The translations under genes and the position numbers were made by a program. Of a stretch of 64,000 bases of DNA, positions 39,605 through 47,227 are shown one piece after another. Below the pieces are notes generated by a model. That model did no database searches and was not told the origin of the DNA. It saw only the letters and a list, made by a program, of their open reading frames with translations. The stretch is from Thermomonas carbonis (GTDB lineage Bacteria > Pseudomonadota > Gammaproteobacteria > Xanthomonadales > Xanthomonadaceae), in the NCBI RefSeq assembly GCF_014396975.1, contig NZ_CP060719.1, forward strand, positions 683,501 through 747,500. The letters are read 5' to 3'. Each line of letters begins with the position of its first letter. The first letter of the stretch is position 1.

Positions 39605-40810
39605 ATGCGCCTGCCTGCCTGCATCACCGCTGTCCTGCTCCTGCTTGTCGCCACCAGCACGCATGCCGGAGAACCCATGGCACGCGTCCGCGTGGCCTTC
39701 GACCGCGACGGCATCACCGCCACACGCACCGAAGGGTATGCGGATCCCGCAAGCAAGCGCGCGATCACCGTTGATGATCCGGTGCGCATCGCCTCGATCA
39801 GCAAACTGGTGCTAGCCATCGGGGTGATGCGGCTGGTCGAGGACGGCAAGCTCGACCTCGATGCGGATGTGTCCGACACGCTGGGCTGGACACTTCGTAA
39901 TCCGGCCTTCCCGAACGACAAGATCACATTGCGCCTGCTGCTCTCGCACACCGCCAGCCTGACCGATGGCGCCGGCTACTGGCAGGTGCCGCTGGATGGC
40001 GAATTCAAGGAATTGCTCGACGATCCGAAGGCCTGGGACGCCGAACATGCACCCGGCACGTACTGGCGCTACGCGAACGTCGGCTTCCCGCTGATCGGCG
40101 CGGTGATGGAACGCGCCACCGGCGAGCGCATGGATCTGCTGATGCAACGGCTGGTGTTGAAGCCGCTCGACCTGCATGCCTGCTACAGCTGGCCGAGCTG
40201 CGACGCCGCCGCCGCCGCGCGCGCGGTGGTGCTGTATCGCGAGGGCAAGCCGATCGTGGACGACAACCAGGGCAAAAAGCCCGCCTGCGGCATCACCAAG
40301 GCCAGCGACGGCAGCTGCGACCTCTCGACGTGGCGCGCTGGCAAGGCGACCAATGTGTTCGGCCCGCAAGGTGGCCTGCGCATCTCCGCTGCGGATCTTT
40401 CGAAGATCGGCCGCCTGTTGCTGGGCGATGGCGAGGTCGATGGCGTGCGCCTGCTCAAGCCCGAATCGGTGCGCGCGATGATCGGCCCGGAGTGGACCCT
40501 CAAGGACGGCAACGGACTGACCATCGAGGAAGACGATCCGATCCGCGCCACCAAGGGCTTCACCTGTCGTTATGGACTGGCCGTACACACACTGGCCAGC
40601 GGCCTGCCCGACTGTGGCGATGATCCCTTCGGCGACGGCGTGCAGCGCATCGGCCACAGCGGCAATGCGTACGGCCTGCTGGCCGGGCTGTGGGTCGACC
40701 GCAAGGCGGGAACCGGTGTGGTGTATTTCAGCACCGGCAACGACAAGCCGGAGCCGGGCAAGGATTCGGCGTTCAGCCGGATCGAGGAGCAGAGCGCGGT
40801 GGGTTGGTAG
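39605..40810 (+). CDS. Secreted serine hydrolase of the beta-lactamase/AmpC fold
   Basis: 401 residues with signal peptide MRLPACITAVLLLLVATSTH. Active-site SISK (S64, K67) is followed by YANVG (YxN) and HSGNAYG (HxG). This is the class C/esterase-like family, with many members of uncertain substrate. The earlier ATG at 39563 is rejected because a TATAAA box at 39571-39576 lies downstream of it and the start at 39605 gives a clean signal peptide. Confidence 0.85.
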   Translation: MRLPACITAVLLLLVATSTHAGEPMARVRVAFDRDGITATRTEGYADPASKRAITVDDPVRIASISKLVLAIGVMRLVEDGKLDLDADVSDTLGWTLRNPAFPNDKITLRLLLSHTASLTDGAGYWQVPLDGEFKELLDDPKAWDAEHAPGTYWRYANVGFPLIGAVMERATGERMDLLMQRLVLKPLDLHACYSWPSCDAAAAARAVVLYREGKPIVDDNQGKKPACGITKASDGSCDLSTWRAGKATNVFGPQGGLRISAADLSKIGRLLLGDGEVDGVRLLKPESVRAMIGPEWTLKDGNGLTIEEDDPIRATKGFTCRYGLAVHTLASGLPDCGDDPFGDGVQRIGHSGNAYGLLAGLWVDRKAGTGVVYFSTGNDKPEPGKDSAFSRIEEQSAVGW

Positions 40811-40845
40811 ACCGCGTCTTCCAGACTCAACTACTTTTGATCGTC

Positions 40846-40867
40846 ACTCCCGCGAAAACGCGGGAGT
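40846..40867. repeat. REP-like hairpin
   Basis: ACTCCCGCG-AAAA-CGCGGGAGT, preceded by CGTC and followed by CCA, the common CGTCACTCCCGCGAAAACGCGGGAGTCCA-type element of Xanthomonadaceae (shown here in part). Lies between the serine hydrolase and the small HigA-like ORF. Confidence 0.75.
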
Positions 40868-40889
40868 CCAGCGTCTTGAGGGACAGACC

Positions 40890-41108
40890 ATGAACATCGA
40901 TCCCATCCGCACCAAGGCCGACTACAAGCGCGCGCTTCGCGAGGTTTCGGCCTATTTCAACGACGAGCCGGAACCGGGCACCGAGGACGGCGACCGCTTC
41001 GAAATCCTGACCACCCTGATGGAAGCCTACGAGGCGAAGCATTTCCCGATCGCAGCACCCGAACCCGGCGCGGCGACCCGCTCCCTCACATCACCGTCAG
41101 AAGTCTGA
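40890..41108 (+). CDS. HigA-like antitoxin, N-terminal region only
   Basis: 72 residues starting MNIDPIRTKADYKRALREVS, then GTEDGDRFEILTTLMEAYEAKHFPI. This is the standard N-terminal dimerisation stretch of HigA2-type antitoxins, normally followed by a helix-turn-helix domain. Here the protein ends after the PEPG position with ATRSLTSPSEV and a stop. No HTH is encoded in another frame downstream, and there is no toxin gene on either side. Either a remnant or a stand-alone form. Confidence 0.65.
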   Translation: MNIDPIRTKADYKRALREVSAYFNDEPEPGTEDGDRFEILTTLMEAYEAKHFPIAAPEPGAATRSLTSPSEV

Positions 41109-41208
41109 CCGGCTGCATCGCCAGACGGCGAAACTCGGTCCGCATTCAGGCGCGCAAGACTACGGTTTGCCTGCGTCATCAACGGATGGCCTGAAAGGAG
41201 ACCGCGAC

Positions 41209-41649
41209 ATGAGCCGCATCCATTCGATCTTCAAGCAGTCGGCCCTCGCCACGGCGCTTGCGCTCGTGACGCTGGCCACCCCGACCGCGTTCGCGCAGGG
41301 CCAGTATCGCGGCAACGATCGCGGCCATCACGATGACCGTCGCGAGCACCGGGACCATCGCGACTACCGTCGGGATTACCGCAACGACCGCCGCGATTAC
41401 CGCGATTACCGCAAGGACGTCCGCAAGGCTTATCGCCAGGACCAGCGCAACTACCGTCGCTGGGCGCGCGGCCAGTACATCCCGCGCGACTACATGGCCA
41501 GCCGCTATTACATCAACGACTACCGCAACTATCGCCTCGCCGCGCCGCCGCGTGGCTACGCCTGGGTGCGTCCGTACCAGAACGATGACACGTACTACAT
41601 GGTGCAGATCGCCAGCGGGTTGATTGCGCAGATTTTCAACAATCGATAA
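41209..41649 (+). CDS. RcnB-like secreted protein, Arg/Asp/Tyr-rich
   Basis: 146 residues. Signal peptide MSRIHSIFKQSALATALALV continues to a cleavage after AFAQ. The mature N-terminal half is a run of R-D/Y-H repeats (DYRRDYRNDRRDYRDYRKD), and the C-terminal half has PRGYAWVRPYQNDDTYYMVQIASGLI, as in RcnB family periplasmic proteins linked to nickel/cobalt homeostasis in E. coli. AAGGAG precedes the ATG. Followed by a strong terminator. Confidence 0.85.
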   Translation: MSRIHSIFKQSALATALALVTLATPTAFAQGQYRGNDRGHHDDRREHRDHRDYRRDYRNDRRDYRDYRKDVRKAYRQDQRNYRRWARGQYIPRDYMASRYYINDYRNYRLAAPPRGYAWVRPYQNDDTYYMVQIASGLIAQIFNNR

Positions 41650-41678
41650 TTCGCGCGTTTGATGGAGCTGTGAAAAGG

Positions 41679-41703
41679 AAGCCCCGCGGAAGCGGGGCTT
41701 TTT
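41679..41703. terminator. Intrinsic terminator at the left edge of the defence island
   Basis: AAGCCCCGC-GGAA-GCGGGGCTT followed by TTTCTC on the plus strand. Terminates the RcnB-like gene and, read the other way, lies just beyond the stop of the minus-strand endonuclease gene. Confidence 0.85.
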
Positions 41704-41705
41704 CT

Positions 41706-42985
41706 CTATTCCCATAGTATTTCTTCAGGCTTTCGACTGCTGACTTGATCTTCGTAGCCTGCGTCGACGTGATGCAGAAATTGGTCGACATCCTGGAAAC
41801 CCGAAGCCAGCTGCAGCCTTGTCGTCTCCGCCGCTAGTGCCGCGCCGTTCAATAGGACGACCGGGTATTGATCTTCGTAGACCTCGCGCTGCACCGCGTC
41901 CGAGAAGAACGAGGTCGTTACGTAGGCGCCGAGCCATCCTCGGCGTAGTCGCGCCACAGTCCGCGCGATATGGACGCCACCGGTGGGAGCATCGATCTTC
42001 TCGCACTTCGCCTGACCGAGGACGACGAGTTTCGTGCGCGAAAGGCCATCGCCGATATCGATGCGTCCCACGAAGTCCAGCCCGCCATCGCCGGTTCCTC
42101 TCGTCAACCAGCCGCGTTGGTAGTGGGCCCCTGTCTCTTTGACCATCGACTCGCAGGCCATGCTCGCCAACGCCTCGAACCGATGGCGTTTCGGCTCATA
42201 AAAGTCGTAGATCTTTTGCAGCACTTTTCGCTTGTCCGAATCCGCCGGCGCGACTTGGTCCCGCTTCGGCACGATTCGATAGCGCGCCACGCGCCTCTTG
42301 AGCTTCTCGATCTCGGCGCTTCCGTACTTCACCCAAGCGAGCCAAGCCTTCGGCGCCATCGCGTTCGCGATCTTCGCCTCGTTCTTGGGTCTCGCCGATC
42401 GGCGATCCAGAGCATCGCCACCGATTCGTCTTCTTCCGTCAACGACAGGACGACGAGATCGAACAGATAATTGGTGAAGAAGCCGCCATTCTTCTCTGCG
42501 AATTGCGTAACCCGCCGAGCGCCCGTAATAAGCGCGAGCCCAGCGAACTCTTTGTAGCCTTTGCGGGAAGACTTGAACAACAAGATCGGCGCGGCCTTTT
42601 CGCGCTTCGCGCGATTAGGCGATGTGTGCAACTCGAACTGCCGAAGAAGCGCCCTGTTGCCTGGCGTCGTGCCGGGATCTACGTCGGGTGTCTTGTTGTC
42701 GCCGAAGTAGCGCGCGAACCCCTCATCCGGCGAGATCGTGTCGTGCCATGGATTCTCGATCGAGCCCAACTTGTTCTCGTTGCTTGAGAGCAGCAAAACG
42801 CTGAGCCTCTCTCCGTCGACCGCACGAGTGGCCGCTGGAGGATTGATGCCTTTCTCGAGCTGCAACGTCGGCAAGCCCGGCATGGAGACGACATAGTGAA
42901 AGTTCGGAATGCCGTCCACCACCTCGTCGCCAGGCGACGCGGGTTTCGCGTATCGATACAGGTGTCCGATCCGAAATCGTTTCAT
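41706..42985 (-). pseudogene. QAK-motif restriction endonuclease (MspJI/AspBHI-like), split by a frameshift
   Basis: Two overlapping minus-strand frames form one protein of about 426 residues. The first (42985 to 42329) carries an SRA-like region (HYVVSMPG, IENPWHD, TPGNRALLRQFELH), ending out of frame in an Arg-rich tail. The second (42359 to 41706) carries a PD-(D/E)XK nuclease with RGTGDGGLD, 20 residues, then QAK, the D-x20-QAK spacing described for the modification-dependent MspJI family. The second frame reads PKNEAKIANAMAPKAW through the junction, so one missing base near 42388-42405 explains the break. N-domain assignment is weaker than that of the nuclease. Convergent with the RcnB-like gene. 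Confidence 0.65.
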
Positions 42986-43004
42986 CGCTCCCCCAAGCGT
43001 TCGC

Positions 43005-43412
43005 CTAAGAACCTATGCGCGTCTGCAGCCGACGCGCCAAACGCTCCGGCTGTTTCAGTTCGCATTCGTAGACCGTGACGACCTTCCAACCCAACCGGCG
43101 CAGTTTCGCGGCCTTCCGCACATCACGGGCCCTGTTCGCTTCGATCTTGGGCCCCCAGTAGTCCGTCCTGGACTTGGGCATCTTGTCGACCTTACACGCA
43201 TGCCCATGCCAGAAGCAGCCGTGCACGAACACCACTGCGGCTCGCCCCGGCAGCACGATATCCGGCGTTCCGGGCAAATCTTTCCGATGCAGACGGAACC
43301 GGAAGCCCAACGAATGCAGCAATGAGCGGACCGCCCGCTCTGGCGCCGTGTCCTTCGAGCGGATTCGGGACATCAGCCGGCTACGCGCTTCCTGGGAGAT
43401 TCGGTCGGCCAT
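43005..43412 (-). CDS. vsr: Very short patch repair endonuclease (Vsr)
   Basis: 135 residues. Nicks next to T:G mismatches formed by deamination of 5-methylcytosine. Family residues are present: catalytic D51 in LPGTPDIVLP, H64 and H69 in FVHGCFWHGHAC, with the zinc cysteines in that segment. The N-terminus SRLMSRIRSKDTAPE is typical. Next to a cytosine-5 methyltransferase gene (divergent, 50-base gap), it protects the sites this enzyme methylates. Confidence 0.95.
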   Translation of the reverse strand: MADRISQEARSRLMSRIRSKDTAPERAVRSLLHSLGFRFRLHRKDLPGTPDIVLPGRAAVVFVHGCFWHGHACKVDKMPKSRTDYWGPKIEANRARDVRKAAKLRRLGWKVVTVYECELKQPERLARRLQTRIGS

Positions 43413-43462
43413 TTGCCCAGGATACCGCCGGGGTTGGGCTGGTTTGGCCTAATATTCACGCT

Positions 43463-44584
43463 ATGCCGAAGTCCGACACCCGACCCAGCGTCATCGATTT
43501 GTTCTCCGGCGTGGGTGGGCTGAGTCTGGGCGCGGCCAGAGCAGGCTTTCGGGTTGCGGCGAGTGTCGAGCTCGATGCCATCGCGTCCAAGTCGCACCAC
43601 GAAAATTTTCCGAAGACGGCGCATCTGCAACAGGACGTCGGCACCTTGTCTGGCAAGGCGTTGCTCGAAGCTGCCGGTTTGCGTAAGGGGCAACTGGATG
43701 GGCTAATCGGAGGACCGCCTTGCCAGGGCTTCAGCCTCATCGGTCGGCAGCGCGATGCCGATCCGCGCAACGACCTCTTCGGCCATTTTTTTCGCCTCGT
43801 CGCCGAAACTAGACCTGCGTTCTATTTGGCCGAGAACGTTCCAGGCATCCTCGGCACGCGCTACGAGGACTTCATTGAGCGCGCGATGAGCGCGATTCCC
43901 AAGTCCTACAGTCGGATCGCTCCGTTCAAAGTTCGCGCCAATCTCTATGGCGCGGCGACCACGAGGACGCGCGTGTTTTTCATCGGGTACGACCCGGATC
44001 GTATCGATCCGCTCTCCCGAGAGAATTTCGACCCAAGTAACGATACGAAGCAGACATTCGTGCGCGACGCTCTCAAGGGATTGCGAGATGTCGAGCCCCA
44101 TTGGCAATCCGAGGCGGAGAGCTGGCGGACGGTTGGCGAGCTACCCAAATCCCACTTCTGGGATCGCGTCACGAACAAGGTGCCGCGCGAAGTCGGCCAT
44201 CCCGATGCGCTCAACTTGCTGAAGAAGAAGCGGCTGGTCTCAGGCTTTCTCGGTACCGCGCATGCGCCAGAAACCGTGGAGCGATTCGACGCACTGAGAC
44301 CAGGGGAAATCGATCGCGTCTACCGCTCACCCCGACTCGACCCGGCTGGCTTTTGCCCGACGCTTAGAGCTGGCACAGGTCCTGATCGCGGGAGCTATCA
44401 AGCGGTTCGGCCGATTCATCCGAAAGCACCGCGGGTGATCTCGCCGCGCGAAGCTGCGAGACTTCAGGGATTCCCCGATTGGTTTGTATTCAACCCGACG
44501 AAGTGGCATTCCTTTCGGCAAATCGGAAATAGTGTGAGTCCACTTATCGCGGAGCGACTGTTAGAAAAACTCGCATCTAGTTAG
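43463..44584 (+). CDS. DNA (cytosine-5) methyltransferase
   Basis: 373 residues. Motif I is DLFSGVGGLSLG, motif IV GGPPCQGFS with catalytic C87, motif VI AENVPG, and motif X RQIGNSVSP at the end; the target-recognition region lies between about 190 and 320. Recognition sequence cannot be read by eye. A TAATAT box at 43450-43455 is only 7 bases before the ATG, so the transcript may be leaderless, a common trait of restriction-modification methylase genes. Start MPKSDTRPSV is preferred; the upstream frame overlaps vsr. Confidence 0.95.
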   Translation: MPKSDTRPSVIDLFSGVGGLSLGAARAGFRVAASVELDAIASKSHHENFPKTAHLQQDVGTLSGKALLEAAGLRKGQLDGLIGGPPCQGFSLIGRQRDADPRNDLFGHFFRLVAETRPAFYLAENVPGILGTRYEDFIERAMSAIPKSYSRIAPFKVRANLYGAATTRTRVFFIGYDPDRIDPLSRENFDPSNDTKQTFVRDALKGLRDVEPHWQSEAESWRTVGELPKSHFWDRVTNKVPREVGHPDALNLLKKKRLVSGFLGTAHAPETVERFDALRPGEIDRVYRSPRLDPAGFCPTLRAGTGPDRGSYQAVRPIHPKAPRVISPREAARLQGFPDWFVFNPTKWHSFRQIGNSVSPLIAERLLEKLASS

Positions 44585-44629
44585 CGAAGTCGATTACTCA
44601 ATTTCGCATACTCGCTTGCGAAACGTTCT

Positions 44630-45622
44630 CTAGTCGTCGACGTGGCGAAAAGCGGGATAGAAGCGCTGAAACCGCTTGTAGCTCGCCATCTCCATCAAGG
44701 ACAATTCCTCGTCGTCAGCGGGGAAGAACTTCAAGGCTGCAAGCATTTTTTTGCCTGCTTTCTGGAGATTGGCGTCAAGCCGAAAACGCTCCTTTGCAGA
44801 CAATACGGGAACGGCGATATCGTGGATTTTGTCCCACGACTTGCAGGCGAACGCCCAGCGACTGTAGCTCGACGCGGGGAATGGCTCCTTTGCCGCGCTT
44901 TCTGAGACAACACACGTGACGGTCAACATTCGCTGCCCATCAGCATACGATGTGTTTAGAACTGGAATGTAATTCAAGTTCGGTACACGAAGCTTTGCTT
45001 TGCTGCATGCGAGCGATACGCACCACACAAGCACATCAGCGAGCGACATAGGCGCGTCACCTATCGACGTCACCGACGTAGGAACATTCGCACCACCAAG
45101 CTTTTCTCGAAGCGCATCAGCGCGTTTCGCGGCTCTTTCTTGAGGAGTGCCAGAACCCTGCTTCAGGTTTCTGCCATCAGCATTCATAGTTATTCTGAAG
45201 ACATCACCATGCTTCAGTCGAACCAGAATTTCTTCAGCCTCTTGCAGCTGCGTACGATAGTTAGTTCCGGTGTAGTCAAGCCAGACAATGAAGTTACGCT
45301 TCGCGGGAAATTTTTCTGCAATGTCGTCCATTCTCGCTGGCAGATCCGCAGAATCCATCAGCGCACAGACGGTTGCATCTGTGGGGCGATTGAAGACCTG
45401 CCTTGCGACTTGATTTGAATCTTTATCGAATGAGAATTGAGCTTTAATACCCAACTCTTTGTAGACCGCGTAGTGATCGACTAAATGCCTCCCTCCCATT
45501 GATACGTAGATGTACGACTCGGGCCCTCGTGTTTGAAGCAGTCTGCCAAGCAACTCTACGAAGATCTGCCGATCAATGAATTTGCTAGGCCTTAGCTGGT
45601 ACGGAATGTCTGCACCACTCAC
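44630..45622 (-). CDS. Rossmann-like protein of unknown family, partner of the GHKL ATPase
   Basis: 330 residues, no membrane segment. The N-terminal half reads like a SAM-methyltransferase fold: IYVSMGGRHLVDH (a degenerate motif I), FSFDKDSNQV (acid after strand 2) and FIVWLDYTG (strand 4, acid). The C-terminal half is not recognised (PVLNTSYADGQRMLTVTCVV, FPASSYSRWAFACKSWDKI). Its ATG overlaps the stop of the ATPase gene by 4 bases, so the two are made together. Codon use and base composition are strikingly A+T-rich against the neighbours. Function unknown. Confidence 0.7.
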   Translation of the reverse strand: MSGADIPYQLRPSKFIDRQIFVELLGRLLQTRGPESYIYVSMGGRHLVDHYAVYKELGIKAQFSFDKDSNQVARQVFNRPTDATVCALMDSADLPARMDDIAEKFPAKRNFIVWLDYTGTNYRTQLQEAEEILVRLKHGDVFRITMNADGRNLKQGSGTPQERAAKRADALREKLGGANVPTSVTSIGDAPMSLADVLVWCVSLACSKAKLRVPNLNYIPVLNTSYADGQRMLTVTCVVSESAAKEPFPASSYSRWAFACKSWDKIHDIAVPVLSAKERFRLDANLQKAGKKMLAALKFFPADDEELSLMEMASYKRFQRFYPAFRHVDD

Positions 45623-47001
45623 TTTCGCGCTTCCTGGAGTGCGCGATCAAAGCATTCTTCTCCAACGACGGCAGGCTTTTCGTCTGAATTCCCGAACAGG
45701 AAATCGGCAAGTTCACGAATGGCATCATCCTTCTTTGCGAAAGATATCCGACGTAGTGGATTACGGACTTCTGGGACAGGCAAATTCGCTAAGTATTTTT
45801 TCGCATCCGCTCGTCCTCGGATCTTGCTCCCGTGTGACGAGGCTAGGCTCGCGTGCGTACGTACATTTTTCCGAACGGCTTCATTGAAGAATTTTTCGGC
45901 CTCTTCTTCCATTCCTTTCCACTTGTTCGTGAACGACGTAAATTGCCTGAGGCCTTCCATGCAGTACTGGCGCGCGAAAAGGTAGACCTCTTCGCCAACA
46001 TCTAAGTCCCGCTTCGTTGTCGAGATTGGTAGCTTCTCCGGCTCGTCCGTAGAGAAAATGATAAAGCCCGCTATGCTGCGAAACTGGGGGTGATACCTGG
46101 GCACGCCCCCGTCTCCCCACCCTGTTTTTGAAGAGCGATCATTTAGCAAGACTAGCCTGTCATTGCATATGACCGATATGCCCGCATTGACCGTCTCCGA
46201 TCTAGTGGCGGCTTCGTCGATCTCGTCGAGGCGCGTCAGGGAGCGAAAGAAGCCGACAGATACACGGATATGTACGCCATTTTCCTCGGCCACAAACTCA
46301 TAGGGTCGGATTCCGTTCTTCTTCTCGTGCTCTGTGTAGTACAGCTCGAGAGTCTGAGGCCTAATTTCTTCTTCGTTGACGAAAATAGAAAAGCCCTTCT
46401 GGATTAGATAGCCAAAGTGCTCTGCCACCGCAGCCTTTAAGGCGTTCACGAATGACTCATTACCGAACGACTTGGATATGTCTTTTCTCAGTGTTGGAAT
46501 GACAATTGTCACTCCTTTCTTAGTTGTATTCCGGACCTTCCGAATGGGCAGGTCCCAATCTTCATTTTCAGGATCCAACCATTCCGTTGTGTAGGAGACG
46601 GCGAATGCTCCATCGTCTGATCGAGATTCAACCTCTGCTTCCTCACCAATTTTGAATATGGCTCGCTTCATTCCGATTCCGTACATTCCAATGGTCGGAA
46701 TACCCGCGTCTTTATCAATTTTTGGACGACCTAACAAGAAAGCGTCTTTGATCGCACTTTCAGGTATGCCACCGCAATTGTCCGCAATATCAAAGGACTT
46801 CTTCGACAGAGTTATGCGCGTTTCGTAGCCCTTGTAGGCATCTTCTTTGGTTATCTTCCCTTTCAGCTTGCGAGTGGCTCCATCAACAGAATTGTCGATG
46901 AGATCCAAAATCGCGTCACTGAGCTCGATGTCGCGGGTCAACATCGAAACGAAGAATCGTTTGGTGGGCCCACCCCATATGGTGTCGGTTGTCGTAGCCA
47001 T
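45619..47001 (-). CDS. MutL/MORC-like GHKL ATPase
   Basis: 460 residues. The Bergerat ATP-binding fold is at the N-terminus: N-box DAILDLIDNSVDGA (N37), G1 box DNCGGIP (74-80), lid GIPTIGMYGIGMKRAIF (G2, 100-116). The middle includes ISTTKRDLDVGEEV near 330; the C-terminal 100 residues are Lys/Arg-rich, a possible DNA-binding region. MutL/MORC-like ATPases are known beside cytosine methyltransferases and Vsr in bacterial restriction-modification loci. One 60-base line in this gene (46681-46740) has 25 G/C, against 48 of 60 in aceE at 47281-47340. Confidence 0.88.
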   Translation of the reverse strand: MATTTDTIWGGPTKRFFVSMLTRDIELSDAILDLIDNSVDGATRKLKGKITKEDAYKGYETRITLSKKSFDIADNCGGIPESAIKDAFLLGRPKIDKDAGIPTIGMYGIGMKRAIFKIGEEAEVESRSDDGAFAVSYTTEWLDPENEDWDLPIRKVRNTTKKGVTIVIPTLRKDISKSFGNESFVNALKAAVAEHFGYLIQKGFSIFVNEEEIRPQTLELYYTEHEKKNGIRPYEFVAEENGVHIRVSVGFFRSLTRLDEIDEAATRSETVNAGISVICNDRLVLLNDRSSKTGWGDGGVPRYHPQFRSIAGFIIFSTDEPEKLPISTTKRDLDVGEEVYLFARQYCMEGLRQFTSFTNKWKGMEEEAEKFFNEAVRKNVRTHASLASSHGSKIRGRADAKKYLANLPVPEVRNPLRRISFAKKDDAIRELADFLFGNSDEKPAVVGEECFDRALQEARK

Positions 47002-47183
47002 GCCGTCCCCTTGTCAGATTCTTTTTCACGCCCTTCGGCCTTATACCCGATCCTAATGCAGGAACTTGGCCTTTCAATCCACTAGCTACGGTTATGACCA
47101 ACCATTGTGAAATTTTTACTATTACGCGGTGATCTGACTTCTTTGAACTCCGGCGCCTTTGCCCTAGGGCTGAACCCAAAACA

Positions 47184-47210
47184 AAAAAGGCGGCCATCGG
47201 CCGCCTTTTT
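47184..47210. terminator. Bidirectional terminator between the island and aceE
   Basis: AAAAAGGCGGCC-ATC-GGCCGCCTTTTT, an uninterrupted 12-bp stem with T-runs on both strands. It ends the aceE transcript and lies upstream of the ATPase gene, so it shields the island from readthrough. The 47002-47183 stretch before it is A+T-rich and has no ORF. Confidence 0.88.
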
Positions 47211-47227
47211 CTTTCCTACTGTAAGAC

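Noticed and set aside
41704..47183. Search for prophage or integrase marks and att repeats at the island edges
   Set aside because: No recombinase gene, tRNA or matching direct repeat was found at either edge by eye.
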